Shown here piece by piece: positions 31,492 through 39,694 of a stretch of DNA of 41,214 nucleotides. The stretch's first letter is position 1, and each line of letters opens with the position of its first letter. Made by a program: the position numbers and the translations under genes. The DNA comes from DASRRB01 sp036732755 (GTDB lineage: Bacteria; Planctomycetota; B15-G4; SIAN01), in NCBI GenBank assembly GCA_036732755.1, contig DAINBU010000037.1, positions 1 through 41,214 of the forward strand, in the 5' to 3' direction. Below the pieces are notes generated by a model that worked only from the letters and a program-made list of their open reading frames with translations, ran no database searches and was not told where the DNA came from.

Positions 31492-34140
31492 ATGATGCGC
31501 GCCGCGACGACGTTCTTGACGCTGGGCCTGCTCGCCCGCGTCGCGTGGAGCGCCGCGCTCCCGCAGGCCGCGGCGGTTGACACGGCCCGGGCCCCCCCCG
31601 CAGCGGCAGCTGGCGACGAGCGCGGCGTCGTGCTGCGCACGCCCGAGGCTTGCCCCGGCTACACGCTCGTCAGCCCGTTCAGCAACACGACGACCTACCT
31701 GCTCGATCTCGACGGCCGCGTCGTCCATCAGTGGGAGAGCGCCTACCATCCCGGCCTCTCGCCCTACCTGCTCGACGACGGCCGGCTGCTGCGCGGGATC
31801 AACGTCGAGACGCCGTTGCCGATCAAGGCCGGCGGGCGCGCGGGCGGGCTGCAGATGTTCTCGTGGGACGGCGAGCTGCTGTGGGAGTTCCACCTCGCGA
31901 GCATGCTCGCCTTCTACCACCACGACATCGAACCGTTGCCGAACGGCAATATCTTGGTGATCGGCTGGGAGGCGCGCACGCGGGAGCAGGTGCGCGACGT
32001 CGGCAGGCTCCCGAGCTGCATCGGCGACGACGGCCTCTGGCCGTGCGCCGTCTTCGAGATCGAGCCGCTGCCGCCGGTCGGCGCGCGCGTCGTCTGGGAG
32101 TGGCACGCCTGGGACCACCTGATCCAGGACGTCGATCCCGAGCTGCCGAACTACGGCATCGTCGCCGACCATCCCGAGCGCGTGAACATCAACGCCGACA
32201 TCCCGAAGGCGGGCGAGCCGGACGGCGAGGTGACCGACGCCGAGCGCGCGCAGTTGAGGAAGCTCGGCTACATCGGCGCCGACGACGACCTCGACGACAA
32301 GGAGAAGCGCCGGCGCAAGCGCGCCGACTGGCTCCACCTGAACGCCGTCGATTACAACTCGCAGCTCGACCAGATCGCGCTCAGTTCCGCTCAGTTGAGC
32401 GAGGTCTGGATCATCGACCACAGCACGACGCGCGACGAGGCTCGCGGCAGCAGCGGCGGCCGCCAGGGGAAAGGCGGCGACCTGCTCTGGCGCTGGGGCA
32501 ACCCGCAGAACTGGCAGCAGGGTGGACGCAAGGATCGCCAGCTCTTCCACCAGCATGACGTGAGCTGGGTCCATCCCGGCCAGCCGGGCGCCGGCCACCT
32601 GACGATCTTCAACAACGGCCGCGAGCGGCCGGAGGGCGAGTGGTCGAGCGTGATCGAGATCGCCCCGCCGCTGCAGGAGGATGGCAGCTACGCGCGCGAG
32701 GAGGGGACGCCGTTCGGCCCCGCCGCGCCGTGCTGGGTCTATGACCCGCCGGCGCCCGACCGCTTCTACGCGAGCTTCATCTCGGGCGCCCATCGCCTCG
32801 GCAACGGCAACACGCTCGTCTGCTCGGGGCCCGATGGCCGCGCGTTCGAGGTGACGAGCGCCGGCAAGATCGTGTGGGATTGGAAGAACCCGTTCGGCGA
32901 TCCGGGCGATGGCGACGGCAACGAGCTGCTCTACGGCCTCTTCCGCGCGACGCGCATCGGGCCCGACCACCCGGCGCTGAAGGGACGCACGCTCGTCCCG
33001 CTCGCGCCGCAGCCGAAGACGGTGCTCGAGATCGTCGCCGAGAGGAAGTCGCACGAGCCGCCGCGCGAGCCGGGCTGGCAGCCGCTCGTCGACGCAAAGC
33101 TCGGCCTCGACCGTTGGGTCCCCGTCAACGTCGCGCGCTGGCAGACCTTCACGGTGGTCCCCGATCCCGACGACGCGAAGGAGGTGATGATCCACTCGAC
33201 CGGCAAGCCGACCGGCATCCTGCGCAGCGACTGCATGTATGAGAACTTCCTCTGCGAGTTCGAGTGGCGCCACCTCGCGGAGCCGGGCAACGCCGGCTTC
33301 TTCGTGTGGGCCGATCCACTGCCCGCCTTGGGCGGCCCGTTCACGCGCGGGATCGAGGTGCAGGTCTGCAATCTCGGCAACGGCGACGGCTTCACGTCGC
33401 ACGGCGACCTCTTCCCGATCTGGGGTGCGACGATGACGCCCGACCCGCGCTTCCGGATCTCCGGCGCGCGCTCGATGCCGAAGACCGACGCCTTCCACGC
33501 GCTGCCGACCGGCCAGTGGAACCACTACCGGATCAGCTGCGTCGACGGCGCGATCACGCTCGAGGTGAACGGCCGTCTCGTGACCGCGGGCACCGCCTGC
33601 TCCCCGTCGAAGGGCTACCTCTGCCTCGAGTCGGAGGGGACCGCAGTCGACTTCCGGAAGATCCGGATCTGGGAACTCCCATCCGGCACGCACGCCGCCG
33701 ACGCCGCGCGCACCGCGACCGCGGCAGGCGTCGAAGAGTCGCTCTTCGATGGGCTCGGGCTCGACGGCTTCACCGTCCGCAAGGGGACCTGGAGCGCGGA
33801 GGACTGGCGAATCACCTGCAAGGCAGGGGATCCCGCCGAACTCGAAAGGGCACTTCCCGACGGGACGGTCGAGCTCCGTCTCGATTTCAAGCGCGACGCC
33901 GCGGCGGCGCCCGACTCGCTGCCGTTCCGACTCGGCGACGCGCGTTTCGAGTCGCGTGGAGAGAAACGCGCCGGATGGAACCGCGTCCGCGTGCGGCTCC
34001 TCGCCGATCGCTTCGAGCTCGACCTGAACGGCGAGCGGCGCGACGTCGCGCGCACCGCGGGAACGGCGTTGCCGGCGCTCGTGCTCTGCGGCGATGGGAC
34101 GGCGACGGAGTACTGCAGCCTCTTCGCTGCCGCCGAGTGA
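31492..34140 (+). CDS. Exported arylsulfotransferase-like protein with DUF1080 domain
   Basis: An 882-aa exported protein. Signal peptide (MMRAATTFLTLGLLARVAWSA); an arylsulfotransferase (ASST)-type beta-propeller at about 45-490, with repeated blade motifs containing histidines: HHDIEPLPNGNILV (about 142), DWLHLNAVDYN (about 280), FHQHDVSWV (about 352) and SGAHRLGNGNTLV (about 431); a DUF1080/LamG-like domain at about 535-730 (GNAGFFVWADP, GQWNHYRISCVDGAITLEVNGR, IRIWELP); and a third beta-rich module at about 750-882 of the same general type. ASSTs move sulfate between phenolic compounds; DUF1080 domains bind or act on glycans. The fusion suggests periplasmic work on sulfated glycans or polyphenols, but the ASST catalytic set is not fully verified by eye. 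Last gene of the export operon; a hairpin follows at 34234. Confidence 0.82.
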   Translation: MMRAATTFLTLGLLARVAWSAALPQAAAVDTARAPPAAAAGDERGVVLRTPEACPGYTLVSPFSNTTTYLLDLDGRVVHQWESAYHPGLSPYLLDDGRLLRGINVETPLPIKAGGRAGGLQMFSWDGELLWEFHLASMLAFYHHDIEPLPNGNILVIGWEARTREQVRDVGRLPSCIGDDGLWPCAVFEIEPLPPVGARVVWEWHAWDHLIQDVDPELPNYGIVADHPERVNINADIPKAGEPDGEVTDAERAQLRKLGYIGADDDLDDKEKRRRKRADWLHLNAVDYNSQLDQIALSSAQLSEVWIIDHSTTRDEARGSSGGRQGKGGDLLWRWGNPQNWQQGGRKDRQLFHQHDVSWVHPGQPGAGHLTIFNNGRERPEGEWSSVIEIAPPLQEDGSYAREEGTPFGPAAPCWVYDPPAPDRFYASFISGAHRLGNGNTLVCSGPDGRAFEVTSAGKIVWDWKNPFGDPGDGDGNELLYGLFRATRIGPDHPALKGRTLVPLAPQPKTVLEIVAERKSHEPPREPGWQPLVDAKLGLDRWVPVNVARWQTFTVVPDPDDAKEVMIHSTGKPTGILRSDCMYENFLCEFEWRHLAEPGNAGFFVWADPLPALGGPFTRGIEVQVCNLGNGDGFTSHGDLFPIWGATMTPDPRFRISGARSMPKTDAFHALPTGQWNHYRISCVDGAITLEVNGRLVTAGTACSPSKGYLCLESEGTAVDFRKIRIWELPSGTHAADAARTATAAGVEESLFDGLGLDGFTVRKGTWSAEDWRITCKAGDPAELERALPDGTVELRLDFKRDAAAAPDSLPFRLGDARFESRGEKRAGWNRVRVRLLADRFELDLNGERRDVARTAGTALPALVLCGDGTATEYCSLFAAAE

Positions 34141-34233
34141 GCGCCGCCGCGGCGAAGTGACCGCGCCGCGGGCAATCTGGATTTTCTCGGTTCGGTTGCG
34201 GAGCCGTCGTCGTCCTCCCTGGCGTCCGAAGAC

Positions 34234-34255
34234 GCACTTCCGAGGAAGGAAGTGC
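34234..34255 (+). terminator. Hairpin after the export operon
   Basis: GCACTTCC, a GAGGAA loop and GGAAGTGC form a perfect 8-bp stem 93 nt after the sulfotransferase-like stop. No T tract follows, so it is a possible terminator or a 5'-leader element of the next gene. Confidence 0.4.
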
Positions 34256-34334
34256 CCTGAGCTCGGCGACCCAGTCACGCGCGGCAGCGTGTGCTGCCGC
34301 TTCCATCGTTGGACCCATCCCAGGAGACAACAGC

Positions 34335-34643
34335 ATGCGCATTGCATTCATCGTCGTCGCTGCGGCCGTTTGCACCGCGGCATTCGTGCCCGTCCGCGCG
34401 CAGACGACCTTGCCGCTCGCGGACGTCACGCTGGTCGCCGAGAAGTCGGTGTCGTTCACCGAGTTCGCGACCGCGCAGAAGAACGGCACGAACGGCAACA
34501 AGAGGGGCAACCACGGCAACTTCTACGACTACGGCTTCTACGGGTACGGCGGCCACCGCGGGCCCCGCGGGTACTACGGCGAAATCGACAACGCATCATC
34601 CCGCGCGGGTGATGCCGCGCTCGTCGCCGTGGAACTGCGCTGA
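34335..34643 (+). CDS. Small secreted Gly/Tyr/Asn-rich protein
   Basis: A 102-aa protein with a clean signal peptide (MRIAFIVVAAAVCTAAFVPVRA, residue 22). The mature chain has a short ordered opening (LPLADVTLVAEKSVSFTEF) and then a low-complexity segment rich in Gly, Asn and Tyr (NKRGNHGNFYDYGFYGYGG, about residues 55-73, then RGPRGYYG), ending in a short hydrophobic tail. No cysteine in the mature part. GGAGA lies upstream of the ATG. It is isolated by hairpins on both sides, so it is probably monocistronic. Such sequences are seen in adhesive or cell-surface structural peptides; no known family is recognised, so function is open. Confidence 0.65.
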   Translation: MRIAFIVVAAAVCTAAFVPVRAQTTLPLADVTLVAEKSVSFTEFATAQKNGTNGNKRGNHGNFYDYGFYGYGGHRGPRGYYGEIDNASSRAGDAALVAVELR

Positions 34644-34656
34644 ACATCGGATTGAA

Positions 34657-34688
34657 ACGACGCCGGCCCGCTCGAGGGCCGGCGTCGT
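34657..34688 (+). terminator. Strong GC hairpin after the Gly/Tyr-rich gene
   Basis: A perfect 13-bp inverted repeat (ACGACGCCGGCCC and its complement) with a 6-nt loop starts 13 nt after the stop codon. Very stable; no U tract follows, as is common in GC-rich genomes. Confidence 0.7.
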
Positions 34689-34718
34689 GACCCGGCGGCG
34701 GAGCGAGTGCAAACCGTC

Positions 34719-35237
34719 ATGACCAGCCGACATCTCGCGTGGTCGATCGCCGCGTTCCTCCACCTCGTGCTGGTGGTCTGCGGCGCCGCGAGCGTCACGC
34801 TGTCGGGTCGCAACCTCGCTCTGGGGATCCTGGCGCAGTACTCCGAGTTCAGCGGGGCCGACACCCAGTACGGCTTCTTTGCGCCAGCCGTCGCATCGCA
34901 GTGCCGAGCGGTGCTGACGCTGCGCGATGCGGAGGGGCGCGAGTGGTCCGACACTCTCGTCGCGGACGCCGCAGCCGGATTCGGATGGCGGACTTCCTCC
35001 GCCATCGACGCGATCCCGAGACTGCCGGAGAACCTGCGGCGGGCGCTGGCGGGGTCGTGGGCCGCGGTGATGTTCGGCCGTCATCCGAGCGCGGTCGAGG
35101 TCGTCGTGGTCGCCCAGATCGAGCTGCTGCCGACGATGGCGGAGTGGGCCGCGGGAGCGAGACCGAAGTGGGAGACCCTCTACAGCAGCACGTTCGTGCG
35201 CAAGGCGGACTCCGATGACCAGCGCGGCCGTCGTTAG
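34719..35237 (+). CDS. Membrane-anchored protein upstream of the HTTM gene
   Basis: A 172-aa protein with one N-terminal helix (LAWSIAAFLHLVLVVCGAA, about 6-24) and an extracytoplasmic domain with alternating strands (GFFAPAVASQCRAVLTLRDAEG; VEVVVVAQIELLPTM). It ends 23 nt inside the following HTTM gene, so the two are translationally coupled. ATG 34719 was chosen; a GTG at 34707 is an alternative. I recall small partner proteins of this kind beside HTTM-domain proteins, but the family is not named. Function unknown. Confidence 0.7.
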   Translation: MTSRHLAWSIAAFLHLVLVVCGAASVTLSGRNLALGILAQYSEFSGADTQYGFFAPAVASQCRAVLTLRDAEGREWSDTLVADAAAGFGWRTSSAIDAIPRLPENLRRALAGSWAAVMFGRHPSAVEVVVVAQIELLPTMAEWAAGARPKWETLYSSTFVRKADSDDQRGRR

Positions 35238-36306
35238 CCCCGCCGCCGTCGCGCCGCGGACGCGATCCCGGGCGGGACGGGAGCGCGCCCGCTCGGCGAT
35301 CGCGCGCTTCATCGCGGCGCCGGCGTCGCCCCTGCCGTTCGGCGTGCTCCGGATCGGACTCGGACTCGTGCTCCTCGTGCAGGCGCTGTCGGTGGTGCCC
35401 TATCTCGCCGACGCGTACGGCACCCACGGCCTGATCCAGTCCGCGCTCGTCGACCGGCTCGTGCCGCCGCTGACCCCGCGCGTGGGGTGGTTCGTCGCCG
35501 TGCTCGCGGCGATCGGCGTCGACGAGGTCGTCGCGATCCGGCTCTTCTTCGCGCTCCACCTCGGCGCCGTGCTCGCGTTCACCGCGGGATGGCGGAGCCG
35601 CCTCGCCGCGGTCCTCACCTGGGCGACCTTCGTCATGCTGACGACGAGCGGCCCTCTCTACACCTACGGCGTCGATCGGTTCATCCGGATCGCGCTCTTC
35701 TACTGCATGTTCGCACCCATCGGTGCCGCGCTCTCGTGCGACGTGGTCGCCGGGCGGACGTCGGGCGCGCCGACCGCCGCGGCGCGGCTCTGGCTGCGGG
35801 TCCTTCAGGTGCACCTCATGGTCGTCTACTTCGCGAGCGGCATCGAGAAGGCGTCCGGCGCGCAGTGGTGGAACGGCGAGGCGCTGTGGCGTTCGATGAT
35901 GCGACACGACCTCGGCACGCTCGACTTCGGCTGGGTCGCGTCGGTGCCGTGGCTCGCGAGGATCGGCTGCTGGGCGACGCTCCTCCTCGAGTGCGGGTAC
36001 GCCGTATTCGTCTGGCCGCGGCGGACCTCGAAGTGGGGGGTTCTCGCGATCCTCGCCATGCACGCGGGCATCGCGCTGGTGCTCGGCTTGTGGTTGTTCT
36101 CCGCCACGATGATGCTGCTCTCGTTCTCCGCGTGGCTCGTGCCCTGCGAGCCGCGCACGCTGCAGCCGTCGCGGAGGAGCGGCGCCGACGCATTCCTCGC
36201 CATGTGGGCGCACGCACTCTCGTGGCCCGCGATCGGGAAGCTCGCGCGCACGGCGCGGGACGTCGAACGCACCCCGCCGGGTCCAGTCGCACCCCCGGAC
36301 GATTGA
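35215..36306 (+). CDS. HTTM-domain (vitamin-K-carboxylase-like) membrane protein
   Basis: A 363-aa polytopic protein with about eight hydrophobic helices from residue 40 to 310. It matches the HTTM (horizontally transferred transmembrane) family, which includes the membrane half of vitamin-K-dependent gamma-carboxylase: LRIGLGLVLLVQAL at the start and the signature YFASGIEKASGAQWWNGEALW (about 202-222, including the WWNG motif). Bacterial HTTM proteins without the C-terminal carboxylase domain have no defined reaction; some work with thiol-disulfide partners. It overlaps the upstream gene by 23 nt. The C-terminus is a polar tail. Confidence 0.85.
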   Translation: MTSAAVVSPAAVAPRTRSRAGRERARSAIARFIAAPASPLPFGVLRIGLGLVLLVQALSVVPYLADAYGTHGLIQSALVDRLVPPLTPRVGWFVAVLAAIGVDEVVAIRLFFALHLGAVLAFTAGWRSRLAAVLTWATFVMLTTSGPLYTYGVDRFIRIALFYCMFAPIGAALSCDVVAGRTSGAPTAAARLWLRVLQVHLMVVYFASGIEKASGAQWWNGEALWRSMMRHDLGTLDFGWVASVPWLARIGCWATLLLECGYAVFVWPRRTSKWGVLAILAMHAGIALVLGLWLFSATMMLLSFSAWLVPCEPRTLQPSRRSGADAFLAMWAHALSWPAIGKLARTARDVERTPPGPVAPPDD

Positions 36307-36531
36307 CGACGACGCCGACGAGCGGTCTCGGTCGGATCCGTCGGTTCCCGATCCCTTGGTGCGTCCGCGCGGTATCGAACGCACGAATCGCTCGGAAGAA
36401 CTTAGAGACTCAGCAGCAGCTTCGGCGGCCAATACGTCTCAAGCGGCCGCACCTGTTACCCGACAGGTTCATTCCCACATGACGGCTCTCGGTCCTCGGA
36501 CAGTCGAGGAAGTCCAGCACGTCGCAGCGCC
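36307..36531. other. Transition from high-GC to lower-GC sequence
   Basis: This 225-nt stretch after the HTTM gene has no convincing gene. Base composition falls across it from the very high GC of the left side to a roughly balanced composition. Genes on both sides converge here. No clean terminator is visible. Confidence 0.5.
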
Positions 36532-38216
36532 TCAGACTCCGAGGATGAGCTCGAGTCCCTGAGAGAAAGACACGCCAGCTGGCGCCCCCGCGTCCAACTC
36601 CACCCCTTGAAGGTCAACTACGAATCCGCTCCACTCTGTGCCTGAGGGCAAGATCCCGATGTAACTATTACTGCCATATGAGAAAGAAATCGGAATCACG
36701 AAGGATGGTAGAACTTGCAGATCGGCACCAAAATGCGTCGGAATGCTTGCTTCGCTGAAGCCGACGATGAGCAGACCGACCGTAGGCTGACCGGACGAAT
36801 TTGACAGATCCACCGTAATCGTGGAGCCGATTATCGGGTTCGTCAAGGAAACGAGCGAAGGAATTCCATTCGTTCCCGATAGGCCGCTGCCATAGTTCTT
36901 CCACGACGCAATATGCATATCCCGAACGAACACGTCGATCATTCCATTGGCGTCAGAGCCGACAAGGTTGGACGAACCGCTTGAGAACGTGGTCGTCTGC
37001 CCATCTGCGCTAACTGACGGAGCATAGGCTCCGCTTGTCGCCTCCACGCCAGCACTGTCGACGCTTAGCCTAGTAGTGCTACCACTAAAACGATCACGAA
37101 GGAAAATGTCCAATGTGCCGTTCGTGTCGCCACTCACGAGATTCGAAGCGTGGCTCTGAAAGGCGACGAAGGCGCCGTTTGCAGAAATGCTTCCCAACGA
37201 GCTTACGCTGTTTCCCTGATTGTTTGACGAATCTACGCTAATCAATTCACAGACTTGAAGCGAGCGATCGAATACGACACAGTCCATTACNNNNNNNNNN
37301 CGCCATTTGTGTCTACGGCCACAAGGTTGGATGCAAGAGTGTGCATGCAAACTGCATTGCCATCGGCCGAGAGCGAAGTCGCGGCACTAATGCCGTTGCC
37401 CTCGACGCCACCAGGGCCCATGCTCACGCGGGTCATGACAAGTGCGGATCTGTCGAACACGAAAGCATCGAGCACTGAATTTGAATCAATCGCCACGAGA
37501 TTCGAAGCTCGACTCGAGAATGCGACGACACTCCCGTCCGCTGACAGAAATGGACTCAGGCTGTCGTCGTTTCCTGGGGCCGAGTTGATGCCAATGCTAA
37601 TCAGCTCGGTAACACCAGTTGCTAGGTTGCGTACGAAGACATCCGCTTTGCCGTTGGTGTCGTTAGCCACAAGGTTTGAAGCGTAACTGTCAAACGCGAC
37701 AAAAATGCCGTCGGACGAGAGCGCTGGAGCCTCGCTGGTGTTGTCGCCCTCGTTTCCTGACGAATCCACGCTAACGCAAGTCGAAGTTCCGAGCAGCCGG
37801 TCTCTGACAAATACTTGAGTACCGTGGGTCTTCATTCCAGACACGAGATTCCCGGCGTCGCTGGAAAACGCAACGAAACGACCGTCGAATGAGATTGACG
37901 GAGGAAACGAAATGCCACCACTATTGTTGTTTCCAGTTTTCCCTGAAGGGGTGATGCTGACTGCCGCGGTGACGCCGGTATTGCGATCATGAACAAATAC
38001 GTCTAGAAGCCCGTTTGTGTCGCTTGCGTCCAGGTTGCTAGAGGCACTAATAAACACCACCACGCGAAGATCAGCCGAAATGGATGATAGTTCGCTTGTC
38101 GAGTCACCCTCTAACCCGGCTGAATCGACGCTACTTCTGGAAGTAACTTGCGCGGTCGCCGGTGATGTTGAGAGGATGGCAAGGACGGCGCCTGTAACCG
38201 AGATGGGTCGGAGCAT
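36532..38216 (-). CDS. Secreted TolB/PD40-like repeat protein, interrupted by an assembly gap
   Basis: One gene of about 560 codons split by the 10-N gap at 37291-37300. Signal peptide MLRPISVTGAVLAIL...SPATAQ from ATG 38216 (an earlier ATG at 38270 is possible). Seven repeats of about 55 residues follow, each with the pattern VSVDSxGxxGxxxS, SxDGxFVAFxS, ASNLVxxDTNG, xxDVFVRDRxTG: a TolB/WD40-like beta-propeller with acidic DTNG loops that could bind calcium. After the last repeat comes a C-terminal beta domain (WKNYGSGLSGTNGIPSL to FSQGLELILGV) typical of secreted planctomycete proteins. The two parts differ by one frame across the Ns, but removing the gap with a 1-base overlap restores frame and repeat spacing. 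Composition is clearly lower in GC than the left 36 kb. Confidence 0.8.
37291..37300. other. Scaffold gap of 10 N
   Basis: Ten Ns inside the TolB-like repeat gene, in the loop between DTNG and the next DxFxxDR strand. Length is probably a placeholder. Confidence 0.98.
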
Positions 38217-38563
38217 CTGAGCGAACCTCGCGTAGATGGCTCTTTGCAGAGTGCCGGAAACTCGTCTCATTGTGTAGATCCTAGGAACTTGCCAAGCGAC
38301 CCTCCCCCGAGCGCAAGTAGTAGACCTCTTGGGCAAGTCTAGCGCCGCCGTGATTATCGACTAGAGCGCTACCAAGTGGTAACACGGCGTTCGGCTAGCT
38401 CAGAGTCAGACGACAGTCCGTGATCGAGCGAGGTTCGTTCGGATCGGAGGCGATATTGCCGCCATAATGGCTACGATGTGTCGGCACCCTCACGCAGCGC
38501 CTTCCGCTGCGAGGGACTTGAGCAAAAGATGCCTTCCATGTAGATCGAGGTCCGATTCCGAAC
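38217..38563. other. Intergenic region between two secreted-protein genes
   Basis: The 347 nt between the metalloprotease pseudogene stop and the TolB-like start, both on the minus strand. It must hold the promoter of the repeat-protein gene. No coding frame is supported. A small imperfect dyad (CGCCGTG near 38344, CACGGCG near 38382) could be the terminator of the upstream gene but is not convincing. Confidence 0.4.
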
Positions 38564-39694
38564 CTAGTTCGTCACCCAGATGTTCACGCAATTGGTGAAC
38601 ACGGGAGTCGAGCCGATTTCCGCCTGCGCGAAAAGGTTCATATACATCGAGGCCGTTCCGATGGTTACCGTGGCCGTAAAGGACCCATTGCCGTCGAGGG
38701 TCTGATTGATGTCTGCAGGCACACCCGTGCCGATGTCAACGGGAACTTGATCCAGTTGTCCACTCACGACAGCCCCAAAAAGGCGATATCTCGCGAATTG
38801 AATCTTGAATGGAGTGTTCTTGTACGTACTTCCTGCGTTAACGGTAAGCGTAATACTCTGTGTTCCACTTCCTGGAAGTGTAAACTTAACTCCTCTGAAC
38901 GAGGAGTAAGCACCGCTCGAGGACCTCTGAACGGTGAGCATGTTCGCGCTGGAGTTCGTGACGATGTCTCCAAGTGTCGTGAGCGTACCTGTTCCTGTGA
39001 TAGTAATTGTTGTTGCCTGACAGGGAAGATCGCCGACCCCGTCGCCCGTGTTATAGAACTCGCTCTGAAAATAAGCGGGCATCGCAGTTAGGCATCCACC
39101 ACCAGGCACGACATAGCTTGGTTGATCGCCATTAAACGGAAAATAGTACTGCGTATTATTACCCTAGGATGGGTCGAGATCCAGATTCTCGGCGTACACG
39201 ACATACGTACCTGCGACGAGTCCTTGCAAATTGAATACGCCGTTGTCATAAGTCAACGTCTGGACTCGATTACTGCCAGGAGTAGCTGTATCAACTGCAA
39301 CAACAACAACGCCGTTCGTTGGCAGCGAAGATCCATCGATCACCCGACCAGTGATGGTGTTGTACGCCGCGAATGCGCTTGATGGGTATTGTCGCGAGAT
39401 AGCGACGATGTCGTCCTGCTCGAGTGTGGCCGCACCTTCTCCATAAATAACTCCGGCAACGTTGTTCACACCCGCAAAGCCGCAGCATCCGAGGGAACTA
39501 TCTACAACGCTTCGAAGATCTCTCCCTCCACTCCCTCCAAATACAACTCCTTGGGCCGGCACAAACATGGTCGGAATGTGGATGGGATAGACGCCAGATA
39601 TCACATCAAATACTGTGGAATCAATCATTGAATGTCCAAGACCTAGGAAGTGGCCAAGCTCGTGCGTGAGGGCGCCCTGGAGGTCGACGTAGCC
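38564..39694 (-). pseudogene. Matrixin-like zinc metalloprotease, 5'-truncated and with an in-frame amber stop
   Basis: The 3' part of a secreted metalloprotease gene. From the IS boundary it reads GYVDLQGALTHELGHFLGLGH, the matrixin/metzincin zinc motif HExxHxxGxxH, with a Met-turn-like PTM (about 30 residues on) and a LEQDDIVAISRQYP block, then a carboxypeptidase-regulatory-like beta domain (ITGRVIDG to GTYVVYAENLD). A TAG at 39164-39166 interrupts the frame. The same frame then continues without another stop to TAG at 38564, through a disordered linker and a C-terminal beta domain containing MNLFAQAEIG, as seen at the ends of secreted planctomycete proteins. The N-terminal part is cut off by the insertion sequence. 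With both lesions the gene is almost certainly inactive. Confidence 0.8.

Noticed and set aside
38340..38390. Imperfect dyad as a terminator
   Set aside because: Long loop and no supporting features; left as a remark only.
39164..39166. TAG as a pyrrolysine codon
   Set aside because: The gene is already cut by an IS, TAG also serves as its final stop, and no pyl genes are seen.
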